Origin: Pseudokineococcus lusitanus
Lineage (GTDB): Bacteria; Actinomycetota; Actinomycetes; Actinomycetales; Quadrisphaeraceae
Direction: 5' to 3'
NCBI RefSeq assembly: GCF_003751265.1
Contig: NZ_RJKN01000001.1
Coordinates: 310,001 to 374,000, forward strand
Length of the DNA: 64,000 bases
In this document: positions 44,292 through 53,539 of the stretch, one piece after another
Position numbering within the stretch: position 1 is the first letter of the stretch
Layout of the letters: the number at the start of each line of letters is the position of its first letter
Position numbers and translations under genes: made by a program
Notes under the pieces: model-generated
What the model was told of the DNA's origin: nothing
The model's database searches: none
Seen by the model: the letters and a program-made list of their open reading frames with translations, nothing else

Positions 44292-44309
44292 GCGGGCGCT
44301 CGCGCCCGC
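44292..44309. terminator. Short bidirectional hairpin between the RAM gene and trpD
   Basis: GCGGGCG pairs with CGCCCGC around a CTCG tetraloop in the 19-nt gap between convergent genes. Confidence 0.55.
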
Positions 44310-45377
44310 TCAGGCGGAGGTCGCCGCGACCCACCGCTCGAGGACGTCGCCCGCGGCGCCGGAGTCGACGGACGCCGCCGCCCGCCCCAGCGCGGCGGAC
44401 AGCCGGCCGGCCAGGTCGCCCCCGCCGCCCTCCGCCGCGACGAGGGCGCCGGCCGCGTTGAGCAGCACGGCGTCGCGCACCGGCCCGGGCCGCCCCGCGA
44501 GGAGGTCGCGGACCACCGCGGCGTTCTCGGCCGGGCCGCCGCCGCGCAGGTCCTCGGGGACGGAGCGCGGCAGGCCGAGGTCGACCGCGTCGACGACGAG
44601 CTCGCGCACCGCACGGGGCGTCCCGTCGTCGCCGCCCTCCGGGGCGTGCACCCACCACACCGTCGTCGGCGCCGTCGTCGTCAGCTCGTCGAGCCCGTCG
44701 CCGCCGCGGACGACGAGGGCGTCGGTGCCGCGGGCGGCCATGACGCCGGCGACGAGCGGGGCCGTCCGCGCGTCCGCGACGCCGACCGCCGCGGCCGCGG
44801 GCCGCGCGGGGTTGGTCAGGGGACCGAGCAGGTTGAAGGCCGTCGGCAGCCCGAGCTCGCGGCGCACGGGGGCCGCGTGCCGCATCGAGGGGTGGACGAC
44901 GGGCGCGAAGCAGAAGGTGATGCCGACCTCGACCGCCACCTCGGCGACCCGGGCGGGGGGCAGGTCCAGCCGGACCCCCAGCGCCTCGAGGACGTCGGCC
45001 GTGCCGCAGGCGGACGACGCCGCCCGGTTGCCGTGCTTGACGACCCGCTCGCCGGCGCCGGCGGCCACGAGCGCCGCCATCGTCGACAGGTTGACGGTGC
45101 TCGCCATGTCGCCGCCGGTGCCGACGACGTCGAGCGCCCGGCCCGGCACGTCCAGCGGCACGGCGACCTCGAGCATCGCGTCGGCGAGCCCGGTCAGCTC
45201 CGCCACGGACTCGCCCTTCGCCCGGAGGGCGACGAGGAAGCCGGTCAGCGGGACCGCCGGGGCCTCGCCCGCGACGACCCGGCCCATGGCCCACGCGGTC
45301 TCCGCGGCCGTGAGGTCGTGGCCGGCGAGCAGCCGTGCGGTCAGGTCTCGCCACGAGGGCCCGGCGGTCGCCTGCAC
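44310..45377 (-). CDS. trpD: Anthranilate phosphoribosyltransferase
   Basis: TrpD joins anthranilate to PRPP in tryptophan synthesis. The 355-residue protein has the PRPP site [16 protein letters not shown], the [22 protein letters not shown] motif, anthranilate-binding [21 protein letters not shown] and [14 protein letters not shown] 45377 follows TAGTCT by 7 nt, a leaderless start. It stands alone, not in a trp operon, as in other actinobacteria where it lies next to ctaE. It is divergent from ctaE. Confidence 0.96.
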   Translation of the reverse strand: MQATAGPSWRDLTARLLAGHDLTAAETAWAMGRVVAGEAPAVPLTGFLVALRAKGESVAELTGLADAMLEVAVPLDVPGRALDVVGTGGDMASTVNLSTMAALVAAGAGERVVKHGNRAASSACGTADVLEALGVRLDLPPARVAEVAVEVGITFCFAPVVHPSMRHAAPVRRELGLPTAFNLLGPLTNPARPAAAAVGVADARTAPLVAGVMAARGTDALVVRGGDGLDELTTTAPTTVWWVHAPEGGDDGTPRAVRELVVDAVDLGLPRSVPEDLRGGGPAENAAVVRDLLAGRPGPVRDAVLLNAAGALVAAEGGGGDLAGRLSAALGRAAASVDSGAAGDVLERWVAATSA

Positions 45378-45384
45378 GGGACGG

Positions 45385-45390
45385 AGACTA
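45385..45390 (-). promoter_or_regulatory. -10 element of trpD
   Basis: TAGTCT on the minus strand ends 7 nt before the GTG. Confidence 0.45.
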
Positions 45391-45530
45391 GCCACCCGGG
45401 GCCCCGCCGCGGCCGTCCCGGAGCCGCGCGCCGACGGCGCCGGACGGGCCCACGAGGTCACGGGACGGACACGACGGGCTGTGCCGGACGACACGCGCGC
45501 ACCCCCCGTGTCGGGCGTCGCCGCGTCGTC

Positions 45531-45536
45531 CATACT
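45531..45536 (+). promoter_or_regulatory. -10 element of ctaE-qcrCAB
   Basis: CATACT ends 6 nt before the ctaE GTG. Confidence 0.45.
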
Positions 45537-45542
45537 GCTCTC

Positions 45543-46181
45543 GTGACCTCCGAGACCGCAGTCCCCACGGCCGTCGGCCACAGCACGGTCAACCGGCCCA
45601 ACATGGTCTCGGTCGGCACCATCGTGTGGCTCTCCAGCGAGCTGATGTTCTTCGCGGGGCTCTTCGCGATGTACTTCACGATCCGCGCCGTCAGCCCGGC
45701 CCTGTGGGGCGAGGAGACGCCGCTCCTCGACCTGCCGTTCGCGTCGATCAACACGACGATCCTCGTGCTCAGCTCGGTCACCTGCCAGCTCGGCGTCTTC
45801 GCCGCCGAGCGCTTCCAGCCGTACCGCACGGGCAGCCTGCTGAACGTGCGCCGCTGGGGCATGGTCGAGTGGTACGTCCTCACCTTCCTCATGGGCTCGA
45901 CCTTCATCGGCGGCCAGGTGTGGGAGTACGCGACGCTCGTCAGTGAAGGCCTGACGATCGCCAGCTCGCCCTACGGCTCGGTCTTCTACCTGACCACCGG
46001 GTTCCACGGCCTCCACGTCATCGGCGGCCTCATCGCCTTCTGCGTCGTCATCGCCCGCGCCTTCGCCTCGTACCGCTTCGGCCACCACGAGGCGACGAGC
46101 GCCATCGTCACGTCGTACTACTGGCACTTCGTCGACGTGGTCTGGGTCGGCCTCTTCGCCGTCATCTACCTGATCCAGTGA
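45543..46181 (+). CDS. ctaE: Cytochrome c oxidase subunit III
   Basis: This is the membrane subunit III of the aa3 oxidase. The 212-residue protein has five membrane helices and the family motifs [48 protein letters not shown] and [17 protein letters not shown] 45543 lies 6 nt after CATACT. It heads the operon with qcrCAB, encoding part of the bcc-aa3 supercomplex; no terminator is seen in the 97-nt gap to qcrC. Confidence 0.97.
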   Translation: MTSETAVPTAVGHSTVNRPNMVSVGTIVWLSSELMFFAGLFAMYFTIRAVSPALWGEETPLLDLPFASINTTILVLSSVTCQLGVFAAERFQPYRTGSLLNVRRWGMVEWYVLTFLMGSTFIGGQVWEYATLVSEGLTIASSPYGSVFYLTTGFHGLHVIGGLIAFCVVIARAFASYRFGHHEATSAIVTSYYWHFVDVVWVGLFAVIYLIQ

Positions 46182-46278
46182 GCCCGTCGGGCCCGAAGTA
46201 CCGGGCGAGCGCCCTGCACCCGCGCCCCGCGCGCACCCGTCACCCCCGCACCACCCCGAGCGTGAGGAACATCAGGAC

Positions 46279-47076
46279 GTGAGACAACTCGCCGCACGCC
46301 GCCGGCACCCGCTGGCGACCGCGATGCTGCTGCTCCTGGCGCTCGTCGTCACGGGGGCGGCCTACACCGCCGTCGCCCCCGGCCAGGCCGACGCCGCCCC
46401 CACGATCAACGACGCCGAGGGCGACGTCGACCGCGGGCAGGAGCTCTTCCTCGCCAACTGCGCCACCTGCCACGGGCTCCAGGCCCAGGGCGGCACCGGC
46501 GGACCCAGCCTCATCGGCGTGGGCGCGGCCTCCGTCGACTTCCAGGTCGCCACCGGCCGCATGCCGCTCGCCCAGCAGGCCCCCCAGGCCCCGCAGAAGC
46601 CGCGCGTCTTCGACGACCAGGACACCGCCGACCTGGCGGCCTACGTGGCGTCGCTGGCCCCCGGCCCGGCCATCCCGGCCGACGAGTACCTGACGGTGTC
46701 CGAGGACCCCGACGACATCGCCGCCGGCGGCGAGCTCTTCCGCATCAACTGCGCCATGTGCCACAACGTCGTCGGGGCCGGCGGCGCCCTCACGCAGGGC
46801 AAGTACGCGCCGTCCCTGGACGGCGTCGAGCCCCGCCACATCTACGAGGCCCTGCAGACCGGCCCGCAGTCGATGCCCGTCTTCAACGACGACAACATCA
46901 CGCCCGCCGAGAAGCAGCAGATCATCAGCTACCTCGACCACGTGAACACCGAGCCCAGCCCCGGCGGCTGGTCGCTCGGCTCCATCGGCCCCGTCACCGA
47001 GGGCCTGTTCGTCTGGGTCGGCGCGATGGTCCTCCTCATCGGCTGCGCGGTCTGGCTGGGGGCGAAGTCCTCGTGA
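46279..47076 (+). CDS. qcrC: Cytochrome bc1 complex di-heme cytochrome c subunit
   Basis: QcrC passes electrons from the Rieske protein straight to the CuA site of the oxidase, so no soluble cytochrome c is needed. The 265-residue protein has an N-terminal signal anchor, two c-type heme sites CATCH (61-65) and CAMCH (158-162), and a C-terminal membrane helix (about 243-260). GTG 46279 has AGGAC just upstream. Its stop overlaps the qcrA start (GTGA). Confidence 0.97.
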   Translation: MRQLAARRRHPLATAMLLLLALVVTGAAYTAVAPGQADAAPTINDAEGDVDRGQELFLANCATCHGLQAQGGTGGPSLIGVGAASVDFQVATGRMPLAQQAPQAPQKPRVFDDQDTADLAAYVASLAPGPAIPADEYLTVSEDPDDIAAGGELFRINCAMCHNVVGAGGALTQGKYAPSLDGVEPRHIYEALQTGPQSMPVFNDDNITPAEKQQIISYLDHVNTEPSPGGWSLGSIGPVTEGLFVWVGAMVLLIGCAVWLGAKSS

Positions 47077-48101
47077 GCGACGTCCAGCTCCCCAACAGCG
47101 ACAAGTCCGCGGTCGACCAGCCGGACGCCGGCCGCACGCCGGTCCGCTTCCGCAACCCGGGCCTGCCGGCGCACCAGCACCGGCGCGCCGACTCCGACCC
47201 GAAGGCGGCCCGCCGCGCCGAGCGGCAGGTGCTCGCGATGCTGGGGCTCTCGGCCCTGGGCACCGTCGTCTCGCTCGTCGGCTACTTCGCCATCCCCCTC
47301 GACGGCACCTTCGGCACGCTCCGGCTGTCGAACATCACGCTCGGCCTCGGCCTGGGCTTCGGCATCTTCTTCATCGGCACCGCGGCCGTGCACCTGGCCA
47401 AGACGCTGATGCCCGACACCGAGGCCATCGACGAGCGTCACCCGCAGCGCGGCACGGACGAGGAGCGTGCGACGGCGGCCGAGATCATGACGGCCAGCGG
47501 TCAGGAGTCCGGCCTCGGCCGGCGCCCGTTCATCCTCGGCGGCCTAGTGGGCGCCGCGGCGCTGGCGCCCCTCCCCGCGGTGGCGCTCCTGCGCGACCTC
47601 GGGCCGCTGCCGGGCGACTCGCTCAGCACGACCCTGTGGGCCCCCGGCGTGCGCCTCGCGCTCGACCCCTCGGCGGAGCCGATCCGCGCCGCCGACGTCA
47701 CGCTCGGGTCGGTCTTCCACGTCATCCCGGAGAACCTGTACGAGAGCTCGCACTTCCTCGACGAGAAGGCCAAGGCGGCCGTCCTCATCATGCGTGTCGA
47801 CCCGGGCGTGGTGCAGTACCGCGCCGACCGCGAGGGCTGGGACGTCGACGGCATCTACGCCTTCTCGAAGATCTGCACGCACGTCGGGTGCCCCGTGGCG
47901 CTCTACGAGCAGCAGACGCACCACCTGCTCTGCCCCTGCCACCAGTCGACGTTCGACCTGACCCAGCACTGCAAGGTCATCTTCGGCCCGGCCAAGCGTG
48001 CCCTCCCCCAGCTGCCCATCGAGGTGGACGACGAGGGCTACCTGGTGGCGACGTCAGACTTCCACGAACCGCCCGGAGCCAGCTTTTGGGAGCGCGGATG
48101 A
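47073..48101 (+). CDS. qcrA: Cytochrome bc1 complex Rieske iron-sulfur subunit
   Basis: The 342-residue protein has the actinobacterial N-terminal part with three membrane helices (about 53-73, 88-106 and 152-172), then the Rieske domain. The 2Fe-2S ligands are Cys268, His270, Cys287 and His290 in CTHVGC and CPCHQS; Cys273 and Cys289 form the usual disulfide. GTG 47073 is coupled to qcrC; the stop overlaps the qcrB ATG. Confidence 0.97.
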   Translation: MSDVQLPNSDKSAVDQPDAGRTPVRFRNPGLPAHQHRRADSDPKAARRAERQVLAMLGLSALGTVVSLVGYFAIPLDGTFGTLRLSNITLGLGLGFGIFFIGTAAVHLAKTLMPDTEAIDERHPQRGTDEERATAAEIMTASGQESGLGRRPFILGGLVGAAALAPLPAVALLRDLGPLPGDSLSTTLWAPGVRLALDPSAEPIRAADVTLGSVFHVIPENLYESSHFLDEKAKAAVLIMRVDPGVVQYRADREGWDVDGIYAFSKICTHVGCPVALYEQQTHHLLCPCHQSTFDLTQHCKVIFGPAKRALPQLPIEVDDEGYLVATSDFHEPPGASFWERG

Positions 48102-49780
48102 GCACCACCGGCACCACCACCCCGGCAAGCCGCACCGCCCGCCTGTCCGCCGGCGCGGCCGACTACCTCGACGAGCGCATCGGCGCGGCACGACTGGTCA
48201 AGGGCTTCGCCCGCAAGGTCTTCCCCGACCACTGGTCGTTCATGCTGGGAGAGGTCGCGCTCTACAGCTTCCTCATCCTGCTGATCTCCGGCACGTTCCT
48301 CGCGCTGTTCTACGTGCCGAGCATGACCCTCATCACCTACGAGGGCTCGTACGCCCCCCTGTACGGCGTGACGATGTCCGAGGCCTACGCCTCGTCGCTG
48401 CACCTGTCCTTCGACATCCGCGGCGGCCTGCTCATGCGGCAGGTGCACCACTGGTCGGCCCTGATCTTCGTCGCCGCCATCGTCGTGCACATGTTCCGCG
48501 TCTTCTTCACCGGCGCGTTCCGCAAGCCGCGTGAGTTCAACTGGGTGCTCGGCGTCGTGCTCGCGATCCTCGCCCTGGCCCTCGGCTTCACCGGCTACTC
48601 GCTGCCGGACGACCTGCTGTCCGGCAACGGCCTGCGGATCATCCAGGGCGTCATCCTGGCCATCCCGGTGGTCGGCACGTACATCACGTTCTTCCTCTTC
48701 GGCGGGGAGTTCCCCGGCGAGACGATTATCCCGCGGCTCTACATCCTCCACGTCTTCGTGCTGCCGGGGATCACGCTCGCGGTCATCGCCCTGCACCTGG
48801 CGCTGGTCGTCGCCCACAAGCACACCCAGTACCCCGGCCCCGGGCGGACCAACGACAACGTCGTCGGCTTTCCGCTGATGCCGGTGTACGCGGCCAAGGC
48901 CGGTGGCTTCTTCTTCATCGTCCTCGGCGTCATCGTCCTCATCTCGTCGGTGGTCTCCATCAACGCGATCTGGAACTACGGGCCCTACGACCCGTCACCG
49001 GTCTCGGCCGGCACCCAACCGGACTGGTACATCGGCTTCGTCGACGGGCTGCTCAGGCTCATGCCGGGCCAGCCGGAGTTCTACCTGGCCGGCTACACGC
49101 TCTCGCTCAACGTCTTCCTGCCGTCCCTCGTCGTGCCCGGGATCATGGTGGTCGGCCTCATCGCCTACCCCTTCCTCGAGCAGTGGGTCACGGGCGACAA
49201 GCGGGAGCACCACCTGCTCGACCGTCCCCGCAACGCCCCGGTCCGCACGGCCATCGGCGTCACGGCGATCGTCAGCTACTGCGTCATGTGGGCCGCGGCC
49301 GGCAACGACCTCATGGCCATCGCCTTCGGGATGTCGATCAACGACCTCACGTGGCTCCTGCGCTTCGCGTTCTTCGTGCTCCCGCCGGTGGCCTTCGTCG
49401 TGACGAAGCGCATCTGCATGGCGCTGCAGCGCAAGGACCGCGAGCTGGCGCTCCACGGCCACGAGACCGGCCGGGTCGTCCGCACCGCCGACGGCGAGTA
49501 CTTCGAGGTCCACGAGCCGCTCAGCGACTCCGACCGCTGGGTGCTCGTCCAGCACGAGGCCTACCGCCCCCTGTCGATCCCGCCGCGTCGCTACGAGGAC
49601 GGCTCCAAGCCCTCCCCCGTGGAGCGCGTGCGCGCCTCGCTCTCGAACTTCTTCTTCGAGGACCGGGTCGAGCCCGTCACGCCCCGCGAGCTGGCGGCGG
49701 CGCAGCACCACGGCGAGCACGAGGCCATCGAGCAGCCGGTCGAGTCCCGCCGAGAGATCACCTCGGGCACGCCCGACTGA
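48098..49780 (+). CDS. qcrB: Cytochrome bc1 complex cytochrome b subunit
   Basis: The quinol-oxidising membrane subunit carries both b hemes. The 560-residue protein has about eight membrane helices, heme-ligating His in VHHWSALIFVAAIVVHMFRV and in LHVFVLPGITLAVIALHLAL, and the quinol-site region with PDWYIGFVDGLLRLMPG in place of the PEWY motif. A soluble C-terminal extension of about 120 residues is typical of actinobacteria. ATG 48098 overlaps the qcrA stop (ATGA). The operon ends at a strong hairpin. Confidence 0.98.
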   Translation: MSTTGTTTPASRTARLSAGAADYLDERIGAARLVKGFARKVFPDHWSFMLGEVALYSFLILLISGTFLALFYVPSMTLITYEGSYAPLYGVTMSEAYASSLHLSFDIRGGLLMRQVHHWSALIFVAAIVVHMFRVFFTGAFRKPREFNWVLGVVLAILALALGFTGYSLPDDLLSGNGLRIIQGVILAIPVVGTYITFFLFGGEFPGETIIPRLYILHVFVLPGITLAVIALHLALVVAHKHTQYPGPGRTNDNVVGFPLMPVYAAKAGGFFFIVLGVIVLISSVVSINAIWNYGPYDPSPVSAGTQPDWYIGFVDGLLRLMPGQPEFYLAGYTLSLNVFLPSLVVPGIMVVGLIAYPFLEQWVTGDKREHHLLDRPRNAPVRTAIGVTAIVSYCVMWAAAGNDLMAIAFGMSINDLTWLLRFAFFVLPPVAFVVTKRICMALQRKDRELALHGHETGRVVRTADGEYFEVHEPLSDSDRWVLVQHEAYRPLSIPPRRYEDGSKPSPVERVRASLSNFFFEDRVEPVTPRELAAAQHHGEHEAIEQPVESRREITSGTPD

Positions 49781-49805
49781 CCTCCCCGGCCACCCCCGGT
49801 GGCCC

Positions 49806-49850
49806 ACGACGACGCCCCCTCCCGCCGCGCGCGGGAGGGGGCGTCGTCGT
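49806..49850. terminator. Terminator of ctaE-qcrCAB
   Basis: A perfect 20-bp stem (49806-49825 with 49831-49850) with a 5-nt loop lies 26 nt after qcrB. It has no U-tract. Confidence 0.85.
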
Positions 49851-50005
49851 CCCGGCACGTACCGGCCCGGCGTATCCAGCGAGCGCCGGCGCTGCGGCGA
49901 CGCCGCCGTCCCCTCCGGAGCGCCCGCACGACGCGGGTGCGTCCGACGGCCCGCCCTTGCCAGGTGGAACCCAGCCCGCTGGCAGGAGGGACCGGCAGGC
50001 TGCGC

Positions 50006-50030
50006 ACCGCACCGCACCGCACCGCACCGC
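50006..50030. repeat. Pentanucleotide microsatellite (ACCGC)5
   Basis: Five perfect head-to-tail copies of ACCGC, followed after 2 nt by one more, lie 38 nt upstream of the start of the secreted protein gene. A 6-bp inverted repeat (TGCCAG at 49958 with CTGGCA at 49979) precedes it. No TANNNT -10 is evident. Confidence 0.9.
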
Positions 50031-50067
50031 ACACCGCACGCGACCGAGGCCGACGAGGAGACCGACC

Positions 50068-50619
50068 ATGGGCCGACGTACCACCGCCGTCGTCGCTGGA
50101 CTGGCGGTCGCGGGCGCCGCCGCCCTCGTCGGGCCCGCGCTCGCGGAGGACGGCGCCGAGGCACTCCTCTCCCCCGCCCGCCAGGGCGCCTCCGACACCC
50201 GCGACGCCGCGGTCGCCACCCTCGGCGACGGCACCCTCACGGACGCCGAGGTGGCCGACGCCGTCCGCGCGCTCGACCGCGGGCTCGACGCCGGCGACGG
50301 GTCGGGCGACCTCCCTGCAAGGGCGCCGAGCTCCTGGACCGGCCTCGCCGGTGACGCGCTCGCTGCCGCCGCGGTCCCGCTCCGGACGACCGCCGACGAG
50401 CTCGCCGCCGACCTGCGCCGTGAGGGCGCCACGCTGGCCTCCGTGGCGCGGGACCGCGGGGTCGACGTCCACGAGGTCGGGGACGCCCTGGAGGCGGCCG
50501 CCGTGCAGCGTGTCGACGAGGCGGCGGCGGACGGGCTCGTGACGCCGGAGCGCGCTCGAGAGCTGCGCGCAGCCGTCGTCTCCGACCTCGCCGGCGTCCT
50601 CGTCACCCCGCTCGGCTGA
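50068..50619 (+). CDS. Secreted alpha-helical hypothetical protein
   Basis: No named family is recognised. The 183-residue product has a Sec signal peptide (basic start, hydrophobic core, cleavage likely after GPALA near residue 26), then a short EF-hand-unlike TLTDAEVADAVRALDRGLDAG segment and a helical C-terminal part: DELAADLRREGATLASVARD, then DVHEVGDALEAAAVQRVDEA and ADGLVTPERARELRAAVVSD. The last part resembles repeats found in other secreted actinobacterial proteins that pair a helix-turn with an acidic helix; no enzyme motif is seen. ATG 50068 has GAGGAG about 8 nt upstream. Confidence 0.8.
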   Translation: MGRRTTAVVAGLAVAGAAALVGPALAEDGAEALLSPARQGASDTRDAAVATLGDGTLTDAEVADAVRALDRGLDAGDGSGDLPARAPSSWTGLAGDALAAAAVPLRTTADELAADLRREGATLASVARDRGVDVHEVGDALEAAAVQRVDEAAADGLVTPERARELRAAVVSDLAGVLVTPLG

Positions 50620-50631
50620 CGCCGCCGGTCC

Positions 50632-51372
50632 TCAGCGCGGCGCCGACGCCCGCTCGTCGAGGAAGCGCCGCACGGCCGCCGTCACGGCCGCCCCGTCGCC
50701 GCGCAGCGTGTGGTCGCCCTCGACCCCCACCACGGTCGTCCGCGGGCCCGCGACGGCCCTCACGTCCTCCGGCCCCCCGAAGCGGTCGCGACGACCCTGC
50801 ACGACGAGCACGGGCAGGGACGTCGCCAGCTCCGGTGCCCGGCTCGGGCCCGGCGCCCCGGCCCGCGTCGTCGGGACGAGCGGGAAGGCCAGCGCGACCA
50901 CGGCGTCCACGTCGAGCGCCGCAGCCGTCCGGCACGCCACCCGCGCCCCTGCGCTCCGTCCTCCGGCGACGAGCGGTCCGCCCCCCGTCGACCCGCGCCG
51001 GGACGCCAGGACGGCCACGACCGCCGTCCAGGCGACGTCGAGACGGGCCGGCGCCACGGCTACCCGGCGACCCGCCACCTTCCACGGCTGGTCGAGGAGG
51101 ACGGCGCTCCAGCCGGCCTCGAGGGCCCCGTCGACGGCGGCCCGCAGGTCGGGCGCCACGACGTCCGCCCCGCCGCCCGCGCCGTGGCCGAGGACGAGCA
51201 GCCCGCGCGACGGACCCGCCGGCGCGGACGTCGTCGTGCGGACGGTCCCCTCGGGCGTCTCGTGGAGCTCCGTGAGGGGGACCGGCCCGTCCGTGGCCGT
51301 CGCGCCGCCCCCGGCAGCACGACGCCCCGCCCCTGCGCGCAGGGACGGGGCGTCGTGGTCGGACGGCGGCAC
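50632..51372 (-). CDS. Alpha/beta hydrolase, TEX30/KANL3-like
   Basis: The 246-residue protein has a serine-hydrolase core: VLGHGAGGGADVVAP (oxyanion loop), the nucleophile elbow GGRSAGARVA, VVQGRRDRFG with the acid, and GVEGDHTLRG with the His. This arrangement matches the small dienelactone-hydrolase-like family that includes TEX30. Only GTG 51372 is a good start: it lies 2 nt after the ctaF stop, so the gene may be translated by coupling to ctaF. The first 18 codons, however, overlap a strong hairpin that looks like the ctaDF terminator. Confidence 0.8.
   Translation of the reverse strand: MPPSDHDAPSLRAGAGRRAAGGGATATDGPVPLTELHETPEGTVRTTTSAPAGPSRGLLVLGHGAGGGADVVAPDLRAAVDGALEAGWSAVLLDQPWKVAGRRVAVAPARLDVAWTAVVAVLASRRGSTGGGPLVAGGRSAGARVACRTAAALDVDAVVALAFPLVPTTRAGAPGPSRAPELATSLPVLVVQGRRDRFGGPEDVRAVAGPRTTVVGVEGDHTLRGDGAAVTAAVRRFLDERASAPR
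51319..51356 (-). terminator. Terminator or attenuator hairpin after ctaF, inside the hydrolase start
   Basis: A 19-bp inverted repeat with one mismatch (51319-51337 with 51338-51356; the innermost bases form the loop) lies 19 nt past the ctaF stop, within codons 6-18 of the hydrolase gene. Confidence 0.7.
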
Positions 51373-51374
51373 GG

Positions 51375-51773
51375 TCAGTGCGCGAAGCGTCCGCGGTAGT
51401 GCTCGAAGAGGAGACCCACCAGGGAGACGGCGGCCAGAGCGGCGCCGATGAAGGCCACCCACCAGGCCACGGCCGCGCCGAAGAAGATCATGAACGCCGA
51501 GAAGGCGAGCGGGAGCGGCCACCAGGACCAGGGGCTGAAGAAGCCCTGGTCACCCGGGGCGTCCGCGATGTGCGCCTGCGGGTCGTCCTCGGGACGGGGG
51601 TCGATCCGTCGCGCGGTGAGCCACAGGTACCCACCGATCATCGCCGCGAGGCCGCCGGTGAGGAAGAGGCCCGTCGTGCCCACGGCCTCGCCGCCCGACC
51701 AGAGGGCGTAGATGACGCCCACCGGCACGAAGACGAAGACCCCGCTGAAGAAGAGCTTGGTCTCGATGCTCAC
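51375..51773 (-). CDS. ctaF: Cytochrome c oxidase subunit IV (CtaF)
   Basis: This actinobacterial accessory subunit of the aa3 oxidase is 132 residues with four membrane helices ([40 protein letters not shown], and two in the C-terminal half) and a [15 protein letters not shown] motif. GTG 51773 overlaps the ctaD stop (GTGA). Confidence 0.95.
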   Translation of the reverse strand: MSIETKLFFSGVFVFVPVGVIYALWSGGEAVGTTGLFLTGGLAAMIGGYLWLTARRIDPRPEDDPQAHIADAPGDQGFFSPWSWWPLPLAFSAFMIFFGAAVAWWVAFIGAALAAVSLVGLLFEHYRGRFAH

Positions 51774-53539
51774 TGGTTCTTGCCCTTCGGCTCGCCCTTG
51801 AGGTCCGCCTCGCCGAAGACCCGGTCGAGGGTGCCCCGGTCCGGCGTCGTCACGGTGGACGCCGCCACCTCCGGGTGGTGGAGGTCGAACGCCGGCGACT
51901 CCGAGCGGATCCGCGGGATCGACGTGAAGTTGTGCCGCGGCGGCGGGCAGCTGGTGGCCCACTCGAGCGACCGGGCGTAGCCCCACGGGTCGTCGACGAC
52001 GACGCGCGGCGCCGTGCGCCAGGTCTTGTAGACGTTGTAGGCGAACGGGATCATCGACGCCCCCAGGAGGAACGAGAAGATCGTCGAGACCTGGTTCATG
52101 CCGGTCCAGCCGTCCGACTGCAGGTAGTCCGCGTAGCGGCGGGGCATGCCCACGACGCCCAGCCAGTGCTGGATGAGGAACGTGCCGTGGAAGCCGACGA
52201 ACAGCAGCCAGAAGTGGATCTTCCCCAGCTTCTCGTCGAGCATCGTGCCCGTGAACTTCGGCCACCAGAAGTAGAAGCCGGCGAACATCGCGAAGACGAC
52301 CGTGCCGAACACGACGTAGTGGAAGTGCGCCACGACGAAGTACGTGTCGGAGGTGTGGAACGTCAGCGGGGGGCTGGCGAGGATGATCCCGGTGAGCCCG
52401 CCGAAGAGGAAGGTGACGAGGAAGCCGATCGACCACAGCATCGGCGTCTCGAAGGTGATGGACCCCCGCCACAGCGTGCCGATCCAGTTGAAGAACTTCA
52501 CGCCCGTCGGCACCGCGATGAGCATCGTCATGAAGGCGAAGAAGGGCAGCAGCACCGCGCCGGTCACGTACATGTGGTGGGCCCACACCGTGACGGAGAG
52601 GCCGGCGATGGCGATCGTCGCGAAGACGAGGCCCTTGTAGCCGAAGATCGGCTTGCGGCTGAAGACCGGGAAGATCTCCGTGACGATGCCGAAGAAGGGC
52701 AGCGCGATGATGTAGACCTCGGGGTGCCCGAAGAACCAGAACAGGTGCTGCCAGAGGATGGCACCGCCGTTCTCGGCCTCGAAGACCTGGGCGCCCAGCC
52801 GCCGGTCGGCGCCGAGCGCGAAGAGCGCGGCGGCCAGGGGCGGGAACGCCATGATGACGAGGACGGCCGTCAGCAGGATGTTCCAGGTGAACAGCGGCAT
52901 CCGGAACATCGTCATGCCGGGGGCGCGCATGCAGACGATCGTCGTGATGAAGTTGACGCCGCCGAGGATGGTGCCGAAGCCCTGCAGCGCCAGTCCGAAG
53001 ACCCACAGGTCACCACCGACCCCTGGTGAGTACACGGGGTTGGACAGCGGCGCGTAGGCGAACCAGCCGAAGGAGGCCGCGCCGCCCGGCACGAAGAAGC
53101 CCATGAAGACCATGGCCCCGCCGAGCAGGAACAGCCAGAACGAGAACATGTTGAGCCGCGGGAACGCGACGTCCGGGGCGCCGATCTGCAGCGGCACGAT
53201 GACGTTGCCGAAGCCGATGAACAGCGGTGTCGCGAACATCAGCAGCATGATCGTGCCGTGCATCGTGAAGAGCTGGTTGTACTGCTCCTTGTTCTGCACG
53301 ATCTGGATGCCCGGCTCGAAGAGCTCGGCGCGGATGATCAGCGCCATCACGCCGGCCACGAGGAACCAGAAGAACGAGGTGATCAGGTACATGTACCCGA
53401 TGACCTTGTGGTCGGTGCTCGTGATCCAGGAGACGACCGCCCGGCCCAGCGTGCGCTGCGACATGCGGCCGACCGACTGGCGGGCGGTGGTGCTCGTGGT
53501 CGGCTCGCCGGCTCCGGCGGCCTCGTAGTAGGTCGTCAC
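51770..53539 (-). CDS. ctaD: Cytochrome c oxidase subunit I
   Basis: This is the catalytic subunit of the aa3 oxidase, with heme a, heme a3 and CuB. The 589-residue protein has 12 membrane helices, the CuB ligand set in [19 protein letters not shown] and VWAHHMYV, the K-channel and active-site Tyr in the HPEVY motif, and heme ligands in [20 protein letters not shown] is the low-spin heme His region. GTG 53539 overlaps the ctaC stop (GTGA). A C-terminal tail of about 65 residues is polar. Confidence 0.98.
   Translation of the reverse strand: MTTYYEAAGAGEPTTSTTARQSVGRMSQRTLGRAVVSWITSTDHKVIGYMYLITSFFWFLVAGVMALIIRAELFEPGIQIVQNKEQYNQLFTMHGTIMLLMFATPLFIGFGNVIVPLQIGAPDVAFPRLNMFSFWLFLLGGAMVFMGFFVPGGAASFGWFAYAPLSNPVYSPGVGGDLWVFGLALQGFGTILGGVNFITTIVCMRAPGMTMFRMPLFTWNILLTAVLVIMAFPPLAAALFALGADRRLGAQVFEAENGGAILWQHLFWFFGHPEVYIIALPFFGIVTEIFPVFSRKPIFGYKGLVFATIAIAGLSVTVWAHHMYVTGAVLLPFFAFMTMLIAVPTGVKFFNWIGTLWRGSITFETPMLWSIGFLVTFLFGGLTGIILASPPLTFHTSDTYFVVAHFHYVVFGTVVFAMFAGFYFWWPKFTGTMLDEKLGKIHFWLLFVGFHGTFLIQHWLGVVGMPRRYADYLQSDGWTGMNQVSTIFSFLLGASMIPFAYNVYKTWRTAPRVVVDDPWGYARSLEWATSCPPPRHNFTSIPRIRSESPAFDLHHPEVAASTVTTPDRGTLDRVFGEADLKGEPKGKNQ

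Noticed and set aside
50632-51522. Longer version of the hydrolase starting upstream at 51522.
   Set aside because: It would overlap ctaF by 148 nt and the extra residues are Arg/Gly/Leu-rich antisense-like sequence in another ctaF frame; the coupled GTG at 51372 is a better start.
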